Positions 16,441-26,047 are shown, numbered from the stretch's first letter. The stretch is 64,000 bases of DNA from Desulfobacterales bacterium (GCA_034520365.1 JAXHNP010000003.1:682001-746000); one strand, 5' to 3'. The notes: generated by a model from the letters alone, not told the origin. Numbers and translations: made by a program.

Positions 16441-17841
16441 CTACATTGTCTTCAACGCGGCCCGGACCATGGCCTCCGCCCACTGGGGCACCCCCAGCGC
16501 ATGCACATGGGTATATGTGGCCAGCACATTACGATAGCATACCCCGTCGCGCTTATTTATGATTCCCCGCCCTTTTTGCATACTGAAAACCATATCCTGA
16601 TCCGAACCTCTCCACTCCAGCACCTGCGAATAATGGAATTCATGGCCCCGCAATTTCATGTCCACCGGATAAAAAGAGTTCTCGCTATCCACGGTAACCA
16701 TTGTATAGCCGTGCCCCTGCGGCTTTTTGGAAAAGCCAAAGACAATCGGCAGCACACCGGCCATGGGATATGACCTGTCCAGTACAAGGCGTTCCCCCAG
16801 ATACATAAGGCCGCCGCATTCCGCATAAACGGGAAGGCCCTCGTCTGCCGCGGATTTAAGCGACTTTCTAAACGACAGATTGTCCGCCAGCTGCGGGGCG
16901 TGGGTTTCGGGAAAGCCGCCCCCGATATACAACGCATCAATATCGGGCAACCGGGTGTCCGCCAGCGGACTGATATAAATGATATCCGCGCCGGCCGATA
17001 CCAATGCCTCCAGGTTATCCGGATAATAAAACTGAAACGCAGAATCCTTGATCACGCCGATTCGGGGGCGCTTCGGACCGTTCGCAATCGGCGTGCAATC
17101 CGCCGCCCCGGTGCAGGTCACAGGAACCGCGGCCGCGTCTTCAGCCACCCGCATCAGTTCATCCAGATCCACATACCGGAGGACGGTTTCCGCGGCAACC
17201 TGAATTGAATGGTTTACCAGGGTATGCTCCGGGGTGGGAATCAGCCCCATATGCCGTTCCGGAAAATCCTGCTGACCAAGCTTGGGAATAGCGCCCAGCA
17301 CCTTGACCCCGCAATGCTGTTCGATACTGGTCCGCAGTATCCGTTCATGCCGGCTGCCGGCCACCCGGTTTAGAATAACCCCCTGAATATTAACTGCCGG
17401 ATCAAAATGGAGGCAACCTAGCACCATAGCCGCCATGGTGCGGGTGGCTTTGGTGCAGTCCAGACATAGAATCACAGGGGTTTGCAAAAGTTTGGCAAGG
17501 GATGCGGTACTGGTGGTGCCGTCAACATCCAGTCCGTCAAAAAGCCCGCGGTTTCCTTCAATCACCGCTATATCAAAATCTGTGGCCGGGGCATGGGCGA
17601 GGAAGGACCGGCATACGCAAGCCGGGTCTGCAAGGAAGTGATCCAGATTATAGCAATGCCGGTTGGCTGCCGTTGCCAGCCAACCGGCATCAATATAATC
17701 AGGACCTTTCTTAAAGGGCGCAACAGCTTTTTGTTGCCGGGTCAGCGCAGCAATAATCCCTATAGAAACAACGGTTTTCCCTGAGCCCCCCCGCAAGGCT
17801 GCGATCATCAGGCGAGGGATATCAATAGGGCTGTTGTTCAT
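16441..17841 (-). CDS. dsrN: DsrN, siroheme/cobyrinate amidase of the CbiA/CobB family
   Basis: A 466-residue glutamine-dependent amidotransferase. The ATP-binding N-terminal domain has RLMIAALRGGSGKT (P-loop-like) and KGPDYIDAGWL. The C-terminal triad glutaminase has YAECGGLMYLG with the nucleophile Cys. In the order dsrABDN of sulfate reducers, DsrN is thought to amidate sirohaem to siroamide for dissimilatory sulfite reductase; CbiA itself makes cobyrinic acid a,c-diamide. It is 44 bases downstream of dsrD on the same strand, which favours the DsrN role, but cobalamin synthesis cannot be excluded because cobS and a CobD-like gene are elsewhere in the window. Confidence 0.93.
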   Translation of the reverse strand: MNNSPIDIPRLMIAALRGGSGKTVVSIGIIAALTRQQKAVAPFKKGPDYIDAGWLATAANRHCYNLDHFLADPACVCRSFLAHAPATDFDIAVIEGNRGLFDGLDVDGTTSTASLAKLLQTPVILCLDCTKATRTMAAMVLGCLHFDPAVNIQGVILNRVAGSRHERILRTSIEQHCGVKVLGAIPKLGQQDFPERHMGLIPTPEHTLVNHSIQVAAETVLRYVDLDELMRVAEDAAAVPVTCTGAADCTPIANGPKRPRIGVIKDSAFQFYYPDNLEALVSAGADIIYISPLADTRLPDIDALYIGGGFPETHAPQLADNLSFRKSLKSAADEGLPVYAECGGLMYLGERLVLDRSYPMAGVLPIVFGFSKKPQGHGYTMVTVDSENSFYPVDMKLRGHEFHYSQVLEWRGSDQDMVFSMQKGRGIINKRDGVCYRNVLATYTHVHALGVPQWAEAMVRAALKTM

Positions 17842-17884
17842 TAGAATGTGCTTCTAACCCGCTGTAATAAATTAAGCGGAAGAA

Positions 17885-18130
17885 CTAACCTTCGTGCTCG
17901 GCACCCGCCTGCTTGCCGGTACCTTTCAAGCCGTACATGGTGGTGCTGCCGCTCGACCAGTATTCGAGAATGCCTTCCTGAATCATTTGGGTCACGATCT
18001 TTTTGGCTTCCCGGGGCTTGGCATCCAGGATTTTGCTCAAGTCGTTGAAATAAAATTTTGACTTGGTTTTCTGCTTTTTCTCCAGCGCCTCAACAATCTT
18101 CTTTTTAGACTCTTCATAATCGAGTGCCAT
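17885..18130 (-). CDS. dsrD: Dissimilatory sulfite reductase-associated protein DsrD
   Basis: An 81-residue winged-helix protein (YEESKKKIVEALEKK, FYFNDLSKILDAKPREAKKIVTQMIQEGILEYWSSGSTTMYGL). DsrD is found with reductive-type DsrAB and has been reported to act as an allosteric activator of the sulfite reductase. Its presence indicates sulfate or sulfite reduction rather than sulfur oxidation. It lies between dsrB and dsrN with short gaps. Confidence 0.96.
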   Translation of the reverse strand: MALDYEESKKKIVEALEKKQKTKSKFYFNDLSKILDAKPREAKKIVTQMIQEGILEYWSSGSTTMYGLKGTGKQAGAEHEG

Positions 18131-18195
18131 AAAGATATTCCTCTTTTGATTGGACGCGGAGGCGGAATTCTCCGCCTCCGCAAGTATTAAACATA

Positions 18196-19344
18196 CTAGA
18201 ACTTAAAGTTCGTGGTCTGGCGCCATGTATAATATGCCGGATCGCGGAAATCGTCAATCAGATGATGCGTAAATTCAAGGTCGCATTTCTCAAAGAACCG
18301 TTCCCAGCCGATCCGCTCCGCCCATTCACCGAGACGCTCGTATTTGCGTGCGTCTTTGGCATAGGCTTCGATGATCTTTTTAATCGTATCGGTCATGGTC
18401 GGCCAGCGCGGCATTTCATTGGGAATAAATGCCACCGCCACCTTGGAGAACTTGGGCGCGCTGATCCGGTTGGAGACCTTGCCGCCAACCATCAAAACAA
18501 TGCCGTCACCTTCCTTGTCCTGCAGCGGTAGCGCCGGGCACATGGTGTAGCAGTTGCCGCAGAACATGCAGCGCTTCTGGTTAACTTCCACACTGTTAAC
18601 GGTCGTGCCGTCTTCCAGCTCCACCTTTTTCGGCTTAATGGCCGCGGTCGGGCAGGCGGCAATGGCCAGCGGAAGCTCGCACATCTTGTCCAGGTACGCA
18701 TGATCAACCATCGGCGGTTTCCGGTGATACCCAAGAATGGCGATATCCGAGCAATGCACGGCCCCGCACATGTTCAGACAGCAGGCCATGGAAATCCGCA
18801 GGTGGGCCGGCAGCCGCATATTCTTAAAATCGTCGAAAACCTCGTCCAGGGTGGCCTTAACGGTTCCGGACGCATCGGTTGCCGGTGTATGGCAGTGAAT
18901 CCAGCCCTGGGTATGAATGATATTGGTGATGCCGGCGCCGGTGCCGCCCACCGGGAACTTGTAGCTCCCGCCCTCGAACTTGCGGCTTTCCAGATCATCG
19001 ATCAGCGGCTGGACCTTATCCTTGCTGTCCACCATGAACTCAACATTGTTCCGGGTCGTCCAGCGCACATAGCCGTCGCAGTGCTTATCCGCGATTTCGC
19101 AGATTTCACGGATCAGCGAAACGCTCATGAGACGGGCGCCGCCAGCTCTTACGGTATAGACCTCGTCGCCGGTCTCGGACACATGAACCAGCACACCCGG
19201 CTGCAGAATTTCGTGATACAGCCATTTGCCTTTATTATTTTTAATGACCGGCGGATAAAACTCCTCGTAATTCCGCGGCCCGATATCCGTAACCCGATCT
19301 TCCATCGGTTTTTCAGGATTATATCCTGACGATACAAAAGCCAT
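18196..19344 (-). CDS. dsrB: Dissimilatory sulfite reductase subunit beta
   Basis: A 382-residue subunit of the cytoplasmic DsrAB heterotetramer, which reduces sulfite with electrons passed to DsrC. Cysteines for the sirohaem-[4Fe-4S] site are C151 and the cluster C188-C189-C193 in [14 protein letters not shown]. The inserted ferredoxin domain carries CPTAAI (C231) and [12 protein letters not shown] (C259, C262, C265, C269). Length and order are typical of Desulfobacterota. It starts 14 bases after the dsrA stop. Confidence 0.98.
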   Translation of the reverse strand: MAFVSSGYNPEKPMEDRVTDIGPRNYEEFYPPVIKNNKGKWLYHEILQPGVLVHVSETGDEVYTVRAGGARLMSVSLIREICEIADKHCDGYVRWTTRNNVEFMVDSKDKVQPLIDDLESRKFEGGSYKFPVGGTGAGITNIIHTQGWIHCHTPATDASGTVKATLDEVFDDFKNMRLPAHLRISMACCLNMCGAVHCSDIAILGYHRKPPMVDHAYLDKMCELPLAIAACPTAAIKPKKVELEDGTTVNSVEVNQKRCMFCGNCYTMCPALPLQDKEGDGIVLMVGGKVSNRISAPKFSKVAVAFIPNEMPRWPTMTDTIKKIIEAYAKDARKYERLGEWAERIGWERFFEKCDLEFTHHLIDDFRDPAYYTWRQTTNFKF

Positions 19345-19358
19345 TCGTGCACCCCCTC

Positions 19359-20678
19359 TTATCGTTTATGATGTTTTCTGAATTCCTCAATGTCCCGGTC
19401 CCAGCCGCCTTCAACCTCTTCTTCTTTCCAGAAGATATACGGATTGTGGCGCGGTTCCTGCACATGCTGGGGAACTGGATCAATACCGGTGGCCTCCAGC
19501 AGCTTCTGGAAGCTCTGCCGCTTCATCAGCTCGCCAAGACGCTCGCGGTTCTTGCCTTCTTCCATCCACCAGTCCCAAATGCTCTCGATGACTTCTTTGA
19601 TCTTTTCATAATCATTGTCTTTGTTGACTTCGATAAACGGGACCAAAAGAGAGCCCATCTGAGCACCGTCCAAAATCGGCGCCTTGGCGCCGGCCAGAAT
19701 AGAGCAGCCCGTTTCCTTGCCGGGCCGCAGGGCGCGTGGCATGACATTGATGCAGTGCATGCAGCGGGTGCATTCCTTATTATTGATCTCGAGCTTGCCG
19801 TTTTCATATTTCATGCATTCTGTGGGGCAAAGGTCAATGACCTCTTTCTGAATGTCGAACGGGCCCCAGTCACGGCCGGCATGGGCGCCGCCGTTGGGTT
19901 TCAATTCACCATTGACATAGGCCTGAACCGCTTCCTGGTCAATGCGGATCTCATCTTTCCAAGTCCCGACAAAGGAGAGGTCCGCCCGGGCGATGGAGGC
20001 CACGCAGCAGTTGGGGCAGCCGTCAAATTTGAACTTAAACTTGTACGGAAACGCCGGTCGATGCAGCTCATCCTGATACTCTTGGGTCAAGTAATTGCAA
20101 AGATGCTGAGTGTCATAGCAGGCCCATTCGCATCGCGCCGCACCAATGCAATCCGACGGGGTCCGGAGGTTGGAGCCGGAGCCGCCCAGGTCCTGGTTCA
20201 GGTTGTGGGTCAGTTCGTAGAAGATTTCCTCGAGCTGAGGGGTAGTGGTGCCGAGGAAAATGATGTCCCCGGTGGAGCCGTGCATGTTGGTGAGCCCGCT
20301 GCCCCGGAATTCCCAGAGGTCGCAGAGCTGCTTGAGATACTCGGTTGAATAGAAGTGCCCGGAGGGTTGGTTGACCCGCAGGGTATGGAAATGGGCCACG
20401 CCCGGAAATTTTTCCGGCTGGTCGCAGTAGCGGCCGATAACGCCGCCGCCGTAGCCGAAAACACCCACGATGCCGCCGTGCTTCCAATGGGTTGTCCCAT
20501 CCTTATAGGACAGCTCCAGAACGCCCAGCAGGTCTTCAATATTATCCTGGGCTACCTGATACTCAATGTTTCCCTCATTTTTTGCCCTTGCTTCGGCTTC
20601 CTGCTTCATGTCTGACACAAAGCTCGGCCACGGTCCGCTTTCCAGCTGATCCAGCAAGGGGGTTTCGTGTTTTGCCAT
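19359..20678 (-). CDS. dsrA: Dissimilatory sulfite reductase subunit alpha
   Basis: A 439-residue subunit. The sirohaem-linked [4Fe-4S] motif is C-x5-C (CIGAARC, 177-183) and C-x3-C (CPNCC, 221-225). The ferredoxin domain has CPTECM (C284) and [12 protein letters not shown] (C303, C306, C309). The first gene of the dsrABDN operon; the ATG follows an AAGGGAGGTAAACA ribosome site. The 262-base gap upstream, to the TPR gene, is AT-rich and should hold the operon promoter, but no clear consensus could be fixed by eye. Confidence 0.98.
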   Translation of the reverse strand: MAKHETPLLDQLESGPWPSFVSDMKQEAEARAKNEGNIEYQVAQDNIEDLLGVLELSYKDGTTHWKHGGIVGVFGYGGGVIGRYCDQPEKFPGVAHFHTLRVNQPSGHFYSTEYLKQLCDLWEFRGSGLTNMHGSTGDIIFLGTTTPQLEEIFYELTHNLNQDLGGSGSNLRTPSDCIGAARCEWACYDTQHLCNYLTQEYQDELHRPAFPYKFKFKFDGCPNCCVASIARADLSFVGTWKDEIRIDQEAVQAYVNGELKPNGGAHAGRDWGPFDIQKEVIDLCPTECMKYENGKLEINNKECTRCMHCINVMPRALRPGKETGCSILAGAKAPILDGAQMGSLLVPFIEVNKDNDYEKIKEVIESIWDWWMEEGKNRERLGELMKRQSFQKLLEATGIDPVPQHVQEPRHNPYIFWKEEEVEGGWDRDIEEFRKHHKR

Positions 20679-20940
20679 TGTTTACCTCCCTTTTTTGAGA
20701 ATTACATCACCCTATTTATCTTGTTCCTTGGTCGAATTATCTAACAACCCCTGCCAATGTTTAAATATATTTTAAACCCGTAAAGGTATAACAATTTAAT
20801 AAAAGGTTATTTTATAAAATTTCGCGCCCTGCATGTCAATAAAAAAGCATTTAAAGGCCGGAAAATTACGCCGGCCATTCGGGCACCGCCATTTGCTCCG
20901 CGAAATCATATAACCACTCGATTTAAAATGAATATGCTAA

Positions 20941-21564
20941 CTATTTTCGATGTGCTTCAATCTCCTGCAGAATCTCCGGCGCCACCTCATAGCCCAGGTC
21001 CCGGGCCTTATCGCAGTGGGCCACGGCATTTTCGGGCTCGCCCTTTTCCAGATAGGCGATTGCCAGATTATTATGGGCCAGCGCGAAATTGGGGTCAATT
21101 TCCAGGGCCTTTGAATTGGCCTCGATACAGTCATCGATCATGCCTTTCATCAGGTAGGCATTGGCCAGGGTGGCAAAGCCCTGGATAAAATACGGATTAA
21201 ATTTCACGGCCTTTTTCAAAAACTCGATGGCCTTGTCAAAATCCCCCATCTGCATGTACGCGAATCCGATATTTCCGTAGCCTTCAGCAAACCGAGGCCG
21301 CGCAGTAATCGCCCGCTGATTGTATGCCAGGCAGCCTTCCAGGTCCCCCCGCTGAAGGCAGATACCGCCCAGCTGCACATAGGCTTCCGCCAGCGCGGGG
21401 CTGCATTCGACGGCGCGCTTAAACTCCTGCTCCGCCTCATCAAAATTGCGAAGGCTCAACAATGCGCACGCCAGATTATATCGGGTATTGCCGCATTCCG
21501 GATTTGACATCAGGGCAAAACGCTGCTCCTGAATGTATTGATCAATTGTTTTTTCTTCCGGCAT
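20941..21564 (-). CDS. Tetratricopeptide repeat protein
   Basis: A 207-residue soluble protein made of about five TPR units (for example NTRYNLACALLSLRNFDEAEQEFKRAVECSP, AEGYGNIGFAYMQMGDFDKAIEFLKKAVKFNP, ALAHNNLAIAYLEKGEPENAVAHCDKARDLG). TPRs are protein-binding scaffolds. No signal peptide or catalytic domain is present. It is upstream of dsrA on the same strand and divergent from the dapA-like gene. A role near sulfite reductase is possible but only by position. Confidence 0.88.
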   Translation of the reverse strand: MPEEKTIDQYIQEQRFALMSNPECGNTRYNLACALLSLRNFDEAEQEFKRAVECSPALAEAYVQLGGICLQRGDLEGCLAYNQRAITARPRFAEGYGNIGFAYMQMGDFDKAIEFLKKAVKFNPYFIQGFATLANAYLMKGMIDDCIEANSKALEIDPNFALAHNNLAIAYLEKGEPENAVAHCDKARDLGYEVAPEILQEIEAHRK

Positions 21565-21715
21565 AGGTCACATCCTCAAAAATTGTATTAATTTGAACAA
21601 CTTAGCGTTGTTTTTAGCAGACATATAAATTTGCAGAATAAAAACAGGCCGGGGTATTGTCAAGCAAAATCCGATGGAATCAATCCTTAACGAAAACGGC
21701 ATCTGATATTTTTGA

Positions 21716-21745
21716 TTGACAGGATATCCATAAATTTTTAAAAAA
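21716..21745 (+). promoter_or_regulatory. Possible promoter of the dapA-like gene
   Basis: TTGACA (21716-21721) is followed after 17 bases by TAAAAA, a weak -10. It precedes the strong ribosome site AGGAGGAATT and the ATG at 21790. The surrounding DNA is AT-rich. The -10 match is poor, so confidence is low. Confidence 0.35.
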
Positions 21746-21789
21746 TCATAAAATTACATGAAATCCGGTTATCTTACGCAGGAGGAATT

Positions 21790-22832
21790 ATGCAAGCAGG
21801 ATGTTTTACTGCCTTAATCACCCCGTTTACCGGCGCTGCGGTCAACTATGACGGACTCGACCAGCTCGTTCGCTTCCAGATCGCCAGCGGCATCAACGGC
21901 ATTCTGGCTGTCGGTACCACCGGAGAAAGCCCGACCTTGTCCTGGGATGAACATATTACGGTCATCGACACCATTGCCGAAAAGACCAGAAACAAATGCG
22001 CCTGCATCGCGGGCACCGGCAGCAACAATACCGACGAGACGCTTTCGGCCACGGATCACGCGGTCAAAGCCGGGGTCGATGCGGTACTGCTGGTGGACCC
22101 ATACTATAATGGGCCGAGTTCGGTTGAAATCCGGCGGGAATATGTTGAACCGGTGGCCGCCCGGTTTCCGGATACCCAGGTGATACCGTACGTGATTCCC
22201 GGCCGCACCGGCGCCCAGCTGATGCCCCAGGATCTGGCCATTGCCGCCCAAAACTATCCCAATGTAAAATCCGTTAAGGAGGCCACCGGCAGCCTGGACA
22301 ACATGCGGCTGACCCGCAAATGCTGCGGTCCGGACTTTATCATCCTCTCCGGCGATGACGGGATCACCTTTGATATGATGACCGATCCGGACATCAAAGG
22401 CGCCGGGGTGATATCGGTGATGTCAAACATTGCCCCCAAGGCGGTAACCGAAATGGTCGCGCTTTTGAACCAGGGCAAAACAGCGGAGGCGGAAAAGCTT
22501 AGAAACGCTCTGGATCCGTTTTACAACCTGGTATCTGTAAAAACCACCGAAAAAACGCCTTACGGCGACGTTGTCTGTAAAGCGCGAAACCCCCTGCCCG
22601 TAAAAACCCTGATGCAGATTCTGGGTATGCCGGCCGGCCCCTGCCGCAGACCGCTGGGCAGACTGACTCAAACCGGTATTGAGCAGGTGCTTGAGGCTGC
22701 GCGCACCGTTCAGGCCGAATCGCCTGAGATCCTCCAGCCGGCAGCCGAGTTTTTTAATATCGACATCGATGAACGGTTGAATACCGACAAATACTGGAAA
22801 GATCTCTATTACAGCGAATACCTAGCCGCCCC
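21790..22832 (+). CDS. DapA-family dihydrodipicolinate synthase, stop codon missing
   Basis: A (beta/alpha)8 aldolase of the DapA family with all active-site residues: GTTGE (T43-T44 region), Tyr134 in PYVIPGRTG with the conserved Arg, and Schiff-base Lys163 in VKSVKEATG. DapA condenses pyruvate with aspartate semialdehyde in lysine synthesis. The homologous part ends near residue 345 (about 22830). There is no stop codon in this frame there. The frame runs through the terminator at 22851-22889 and on to 23760, antisense to the YkgJ gene. A TAG sits one base out of frame at 22823. The end given here is therefore an estimate. Explanations: lost stop, frameshift, assembly error, or a true non-stop message. 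Confidence 0.72.
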
Positions 22833-22850
22833 CTTTTTGCCGAAAATAAA

Positions 22851-22889
22851 AAAACCGGCGGATAGATTGCCTATCCGCCGGTTTTTATT
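22851..22889 (+). terminator. Intrinsic terminator inside the open dapA frame
   Basis: AAACCGGCGGATAG (22852-22865) pairs perfectly with CTATCCGCCGGTTT (22871-22884) around a 5-base loop and runs into TTTTTATTT. It is preceded by an A run, so it could also work from the other strand. The dapA-like reading frame has no stop before it. Confidence 0.92.
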
Positions 22890-22910
22890 TGCCGCTGATA
22901 AATGTGTTAT

Positions 22911-22954
22911 ACCTAAATTGAGCGATTTTCAAATTTGGAACGCTCAATTTAGGT
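22911..22954. repeat. Perfect 14-bp palindromic repeat at the ykgJ 3' end
   Basis: ACCTAAATTGAGCG (22911-22924) and CGCTCAATTTAGGT (22941-22954) are exact reverse complements around a 16-base AT-rich loop. The right arm reaches the stop codon of the minus-strand YkgJ gene. A single arm recurs at 1471-1484, so it is a dispersed intergenic repeat. Confidence 0.8.
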
Positions 22955-23769
22955 TATACGTTCTGCTGGACATTCATCTTCTGCCGCCGATTTTCTGCCG
23001 CGGCCTCATCCATCTGAAAATCGCCCTCTTTGAACAGGAGCCACTTCAGCCACCGAAACCCGAACTGCAGGAGTTCAATCTCGTCCTCCCGGATTTTTTC
23101 CACGGTTTCCTTGTCAATGCTGTAGAGATCCAGAAAGGTGCTTTCAAACACAAAGCGCCGAAACCGATCTATATCATAGGAGGCCGTGAAAAACATATTC
23201 TTGGTCTTCTCCGTCAAGCGGATATTGGAAGGGATGGAACGCTTGCGCACAATCAGATCCGTCCATTCGGCATTGATCCGGTCATAGACATCCACGCCCT
23301 GATCCTTCCGCCACTCCGCAACCGTCCATTCAATGTCCTCTTCAAATCCCCGGCAATGCGGTTCATTGATGAAAAAGTAAAACCCCTGGGCAGCCTGCTC
23401 CTTATGACTCAAAGAGCCCACGCCCAGCGGATAATACCGGCAGGTAGTGGGCCGGTCCGCATACACCAGGCACCCGTCATCGCGGACAAACGGACAGGAA
23501 CTTTCCGCATCATCCAGCATTTTCAGGGTTACCACCGGCAGATCGGTTTTTTCCAGCAGCTGGGGGGTCGTATAGACGGCAAGGAATTCATCCGAAGGGA
23601 TCTGCATCCGGTTTTTCAGCCGAAGAATATCATAGGGGGTCAGCGTGATATTAATCCCCCGGCAGCAGGTGGTAAAACAGGACAAGTCCTTGTGGCAGGC
23701 AAATTTGAATTTACTGTTATCCGTCAGCTGTACCGGCGGAATATTGGCGTTATCTTTTAATACATCCAT
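22954..23769 (-). CDS. YkgJ family cysteine cluster protein
   Basis: A 271-residue protein with the YkgJ Cys pattern: FACHKDLSCFTTCCRGINI near residue 30 (C-x5-C-x3-CC) and CPFVRDDGCLVYADRPTTCRYYPLG near residues 90-115. These cysteines are proposed to bind iron or zinc; the function is unknown. The C-terminal half is specific to a larger deltaproteobacterial type with long helical sequence. AAGGAGAG precedes the ATG. It is the last gene of an operon with an SDR and a second YkgJ paralogue. Confidence 0.87.
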   Translation of the reverse strand: MDVLKDNANIPPVQLTDNSKFKFACHKDLSCFTTCCRGINITLTPYDILRLKNRMQIPSDEFLAVYTTPQLLEKTDLPVVTLKMLDDAESSCPFVRDDGCLVYADRPTTCRYYPLGVGSLSHKEQAAQGFYFFINEPHCRGFEEDIEWTVAEWRKDQGVDVYDRINAEWTDLIVRKRSIPSNIRLTEKTKNMFFTASYDIDRFRRFVFESTFLDLYSIDKETVEKIREDEIELLQFGFRWLKWLLFKEGDFQMDEAAAENRRQKMNVQQNV

Positions 23770-23799
23770 TGAATCTCTCCTTATTAAAAATATATATAG

Positions 23800-24615
23800 C
23801 TACTCAACCCCTTCCGGCATTGGCGCGATCTTTTCTCCGCCCAGCACATAGCCCCCGTCAAGCCGGAGCACACTGCCGGTCATGTAGGGGGCGGCGGTCA
23901 GGATAAACCGCACAGCCTTCAGCACATCATCGATTTTACCGGTGCGCCCCAAGAGCGTATGCCGAACCAGGGCCTTTTTCTGATCATCGGTCAAAAGCCC
24001 CCAGCCCCGGGTCTTTTCCGCATGCCGGGTTTCAAACAGCCCGAGCATGATCTCGTTGACCCGCACGTTCGGGGCCCCCAGCCGGGCCCAGGTTTCGGTT
24101 AAAAGCGAAATGCCCCGGTTCGCCGCGGCATAGCCCTCATTGAACACATAGCTGGCCGGCCCGCTTCGGCCCACCATGGCGGCAATGGAGGAAAAATTAA
24201 CCACACAGGCCGCTTCCGCAGCTTTTAAATGCGGCCAAGCCGCCTCAAACACCCATTGCTTGGCCCGAAGGGTGGTTTCCATTTCAAGATCCCACTGCTC
24301 CTCTGTATACGCCCCGTGCACCACCGGCCAGCCGCCCCGCTCGATATTATTGATCAGAATATCCAGGCCGCCGAAGCGGTCGATGACCGCCTGTACCGCC
24401 CGGCTGACTGCCTGTGTATCCCGGAGGTTCGCCTCAAGCAGGAGATGGTCCTGACCGGTTTCAGACAAATCCGATTTCAGCTGCGGCAGTGCTTCCTGCC
24501 AGTCATAATACGTGGCAGCGATGTTAACCCCCTGCCGGGCCAGATCCAGGGCGATTGCCTTTCCGATCCCCTTGATGCTGCCCAGAACCAGCGCGGTCTT
24601 GCCCTCCAGAGTCAT
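23800..24615 (-). CDS. Short-chain dehydrogenase/reductase with altered catalytic Lys
   Basis: A 271-residue SDR. The N-terminal NAD(P) motif is GSIKGIG (residues 12-18), followed by the INNIERGG region in the NNAG position. The catalytic segment reads NFSSIAAMVGRSGPASY, then GYAAANRGISLLTETWA. The normal Y-x3-K is replaced: aligning the downstream helix puts Asn where the Lys should be, with extra residues before it. The C-terminus GSVLRLDGGYVLGG is typical. It may be inactive as an oxidoreductase or use a shifted mechanism. Its ATG overlaps the stop of the upstream YkgJ gene (ATGA). Confidence 0.85.
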   Translation of the reverse strand: MTLEGKTALVLGSIKGIGKAIALDLARQGVNIAATYYDWQEALPQLKSDLSETGQDHLLLEANLRDTQAVSRAVQAVIDRFGGLDILINNIERGGWPVVHGAYTEEQWDLEMETTLRAKQWVFEAAWPHLKAAEAACVVNFSSIAAMVGRSGPASYVFNEGYAAANRGISLLTETWARLGAPNVRVNEIMLGLFETRHAEKTRGWGLLTDDQKKALVRHTLLGRTGKIDDVLKAVRFILTAAPYMTGSVLRLDGGYVLGGEKIAPMPEGVE

Positions 24616-25385
24616 TGCCCCCGCCCCGCGGATAACTGGCCGGTGTCGCCGTAATACCGGATCTTATCAGCCACGAGCTGCATGGAAAACCGCAGCAGAT
24701 CCTCATCAGAAACCTTTTCCGGATCCGGCCGGATGGCATCCGAGCCGCTGAGATCCACCCGATCTTCGCTCAGAAACTTACGGAACCGGTCCAGATCGTA
24801 GAGGGCCAGGTCAAAAAGATCCGTCAGGGGCTTTGACAGCTGCCCCCCGGTCAAATGGTTTTTCAAGGCAATGATCTCCATCATGGCATCGTTCATCTCA
24901 TTATAGGGGCAAAGCCCCTGATGCGTAATCCACTCGCGCACCGTTTGCCGGCGGCCGTTTTCAAATCCGTGGCAATGCGGTTCCTTAAGCAGCATATACC
25001 GTACCGTGCGCTCACCCGTCTCCCGGGAACTTGACAAAAGCCGGACCAGCGGGTAAATCCGGCAGGAGGACGGCCGGTTATCGTAGACCCTGCAGCCCTC
25101 ATCGGCAACAAAGGGACAGATCCGCACCACCGGATCTGCCGGCTTTAAGGTGACAACCGGCAGACCGGTCTGCGGCCCGACATGCCGGCTGGTATAATGC
25201 GCCAGAAAATCGGTTGAGGACATTGCAAAATGATGCTTTAACCGCAGAATATCGTAGGGCATCAAAAACTGATTCAGATCCCGGCAGCAGGCGTTAAAAC
25301 AGGAGACACCGGGATGACAGGAAAAAACAAACCAGTCGTCCGATGCGAGTTCAGTTAATTCGTCGCGGGGCATTCCATAGCTCAC
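24612..25385 (-). CDS. YkgJ family cysteine cluster protein (second copy)
   Basis: A 257-residue paralogue of the product at 22954-23769, with the same Cys layout (FSCHPGVSCFNACCRDLNQFLMPYDILRLK; CPFVADEGCRVYDNRPSSCRIYPLV; EPHCHGFENG). Shared sequence runs the whole length, so this is an old tandem duplication separated by the SDR gene. It is first in the operon YkgJ-SDR-YkgJ. Function unknown; metal binding inferred. Confidence 0.86.
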   Translation of the reverse strand: MSYGMPRDELTELASDDWFVFSCHPGVSCFNACCRDLNQFLMPYDILRLKHHFAMSSTDFLAHYTSRHVGPQTGLPVVTLKPADPVVRICPFVADEGCRVYDNRPSSCRIYPLVRLLSSSRETGERTVRYMLLKEPHCHGFENGRRQTVREWITHQGLCPYNEMNDAMMEIIALKNHLTGGQLSKPLTDLFDLALYDLDRFRKFLSEDRVDLSGSDAIRPDPEKVSDEDLLRFSMQLVADKIRYYGDTGQLSAGRGQ

Positions 25386-25522
25386 TCGATAGCATTTTTA
25401 CTTGCATAATGAATTGGATATGTTAAAATAAACTTTTATCTTAATAGCTATAAATTAAATTGTAAACGCTAAAAATACAAGCAAACAGAGACGCGTAAAC
25501 CCGAAAAACAGGAGGTGTCGGC

Positions 25523-26047
25523 ATAGCTAAAAAAAAACAGGGCGGCGATACAGCCAGAACAAACCAGGATATTAAAGAAAAAGAAGTGCGGGTCATTGAT
25601 CCGGATGGCAATCAGCTGGGGGTTATTCCGATACAATCCGCACTGACGTCGGCGCAAGAATTTGGCCTTGATCTTGTGGAAGTCTCCCCCAACGCAAGCC
25701 CGCCGGTATGCAAGATCATGGATTATGGCCGCTTTAAGTACCAGCAGGATAAAAGACAGCAAGAGGCCAGAAAAAAGCAAACCCGGATTCAGGTCAAAGA
25801 AATCAAGGTCCGCCCCAAAACCGACTCCCACGACATAGAGGTCAAGCTGGGGCATATCCTGAAATTTATTGAAAAAAAGAATAAAGTTAAGGTAACGGTC
25901 GTTTTTCGGGGGCGGGAAATTACCCTAACGGAGCGGGGAAAAGAGGTGCTGGAGCAAATTGCCGAAAATGCCGAGGCGTTTGCAACCATCGAACAGCCGC
26001 CCAAACAGGAAGGGCGCACCATGACCATGGTTCTGGGCCCGAAATAA
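25523..26047 (+). CDS. infC: Translation initiation factor IF-3 with an ATA start
   Basis: IF-3 keeps the 30S subunit free and checks the start codon. The product matches the family (RVIDPDGNQLGV, VEVSPNASPPVCKIMDYGRFKYQ, HDIEVKLGHILKFIEKKNKVKVTVVFRGREIT, EGRTMTMVLGPK). No ATG, GTG or TTG gives a full N-terminus. An ATA at 25523 follows a strong AGGAGGTG at 25510-25517 and opens AKKKQGGDTARTNQDIKEKEVRVI, the usual IF-3 beginning, giving 174 residues. A rare start codon is the known device by which IF-3 represses its own synthesis. A GTG at 25586 would cut off the conserved start. Confidence 0.93.
   Translation: MAKKKQGGDTARTNQDIKEKEVRVIDPDGNQLGVIPIQSALTSAQEFGLDLVEVSPNASPPVCKIMDYGRFKYQQDKRQQEARKKQTRIQVKEIKVRPKTDSHDIEVKLGHILKFIEKKNKVKVTVVFRGREITLTERGKEVLEQIAENAEAFATIEQPPKQEGRTMTMVLGPK

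Noticed and set aside
21790-23760. A single 656-residue plus-strand protein fusing DapA to a novel C-terminal domain
   Set aside because: The part after about 22830 passes through a perfect terminator and is then exactly antisense to a well-conserved YkgJ gene. Its composition is that of a shadow frame, so I treat only the first part as dapA.
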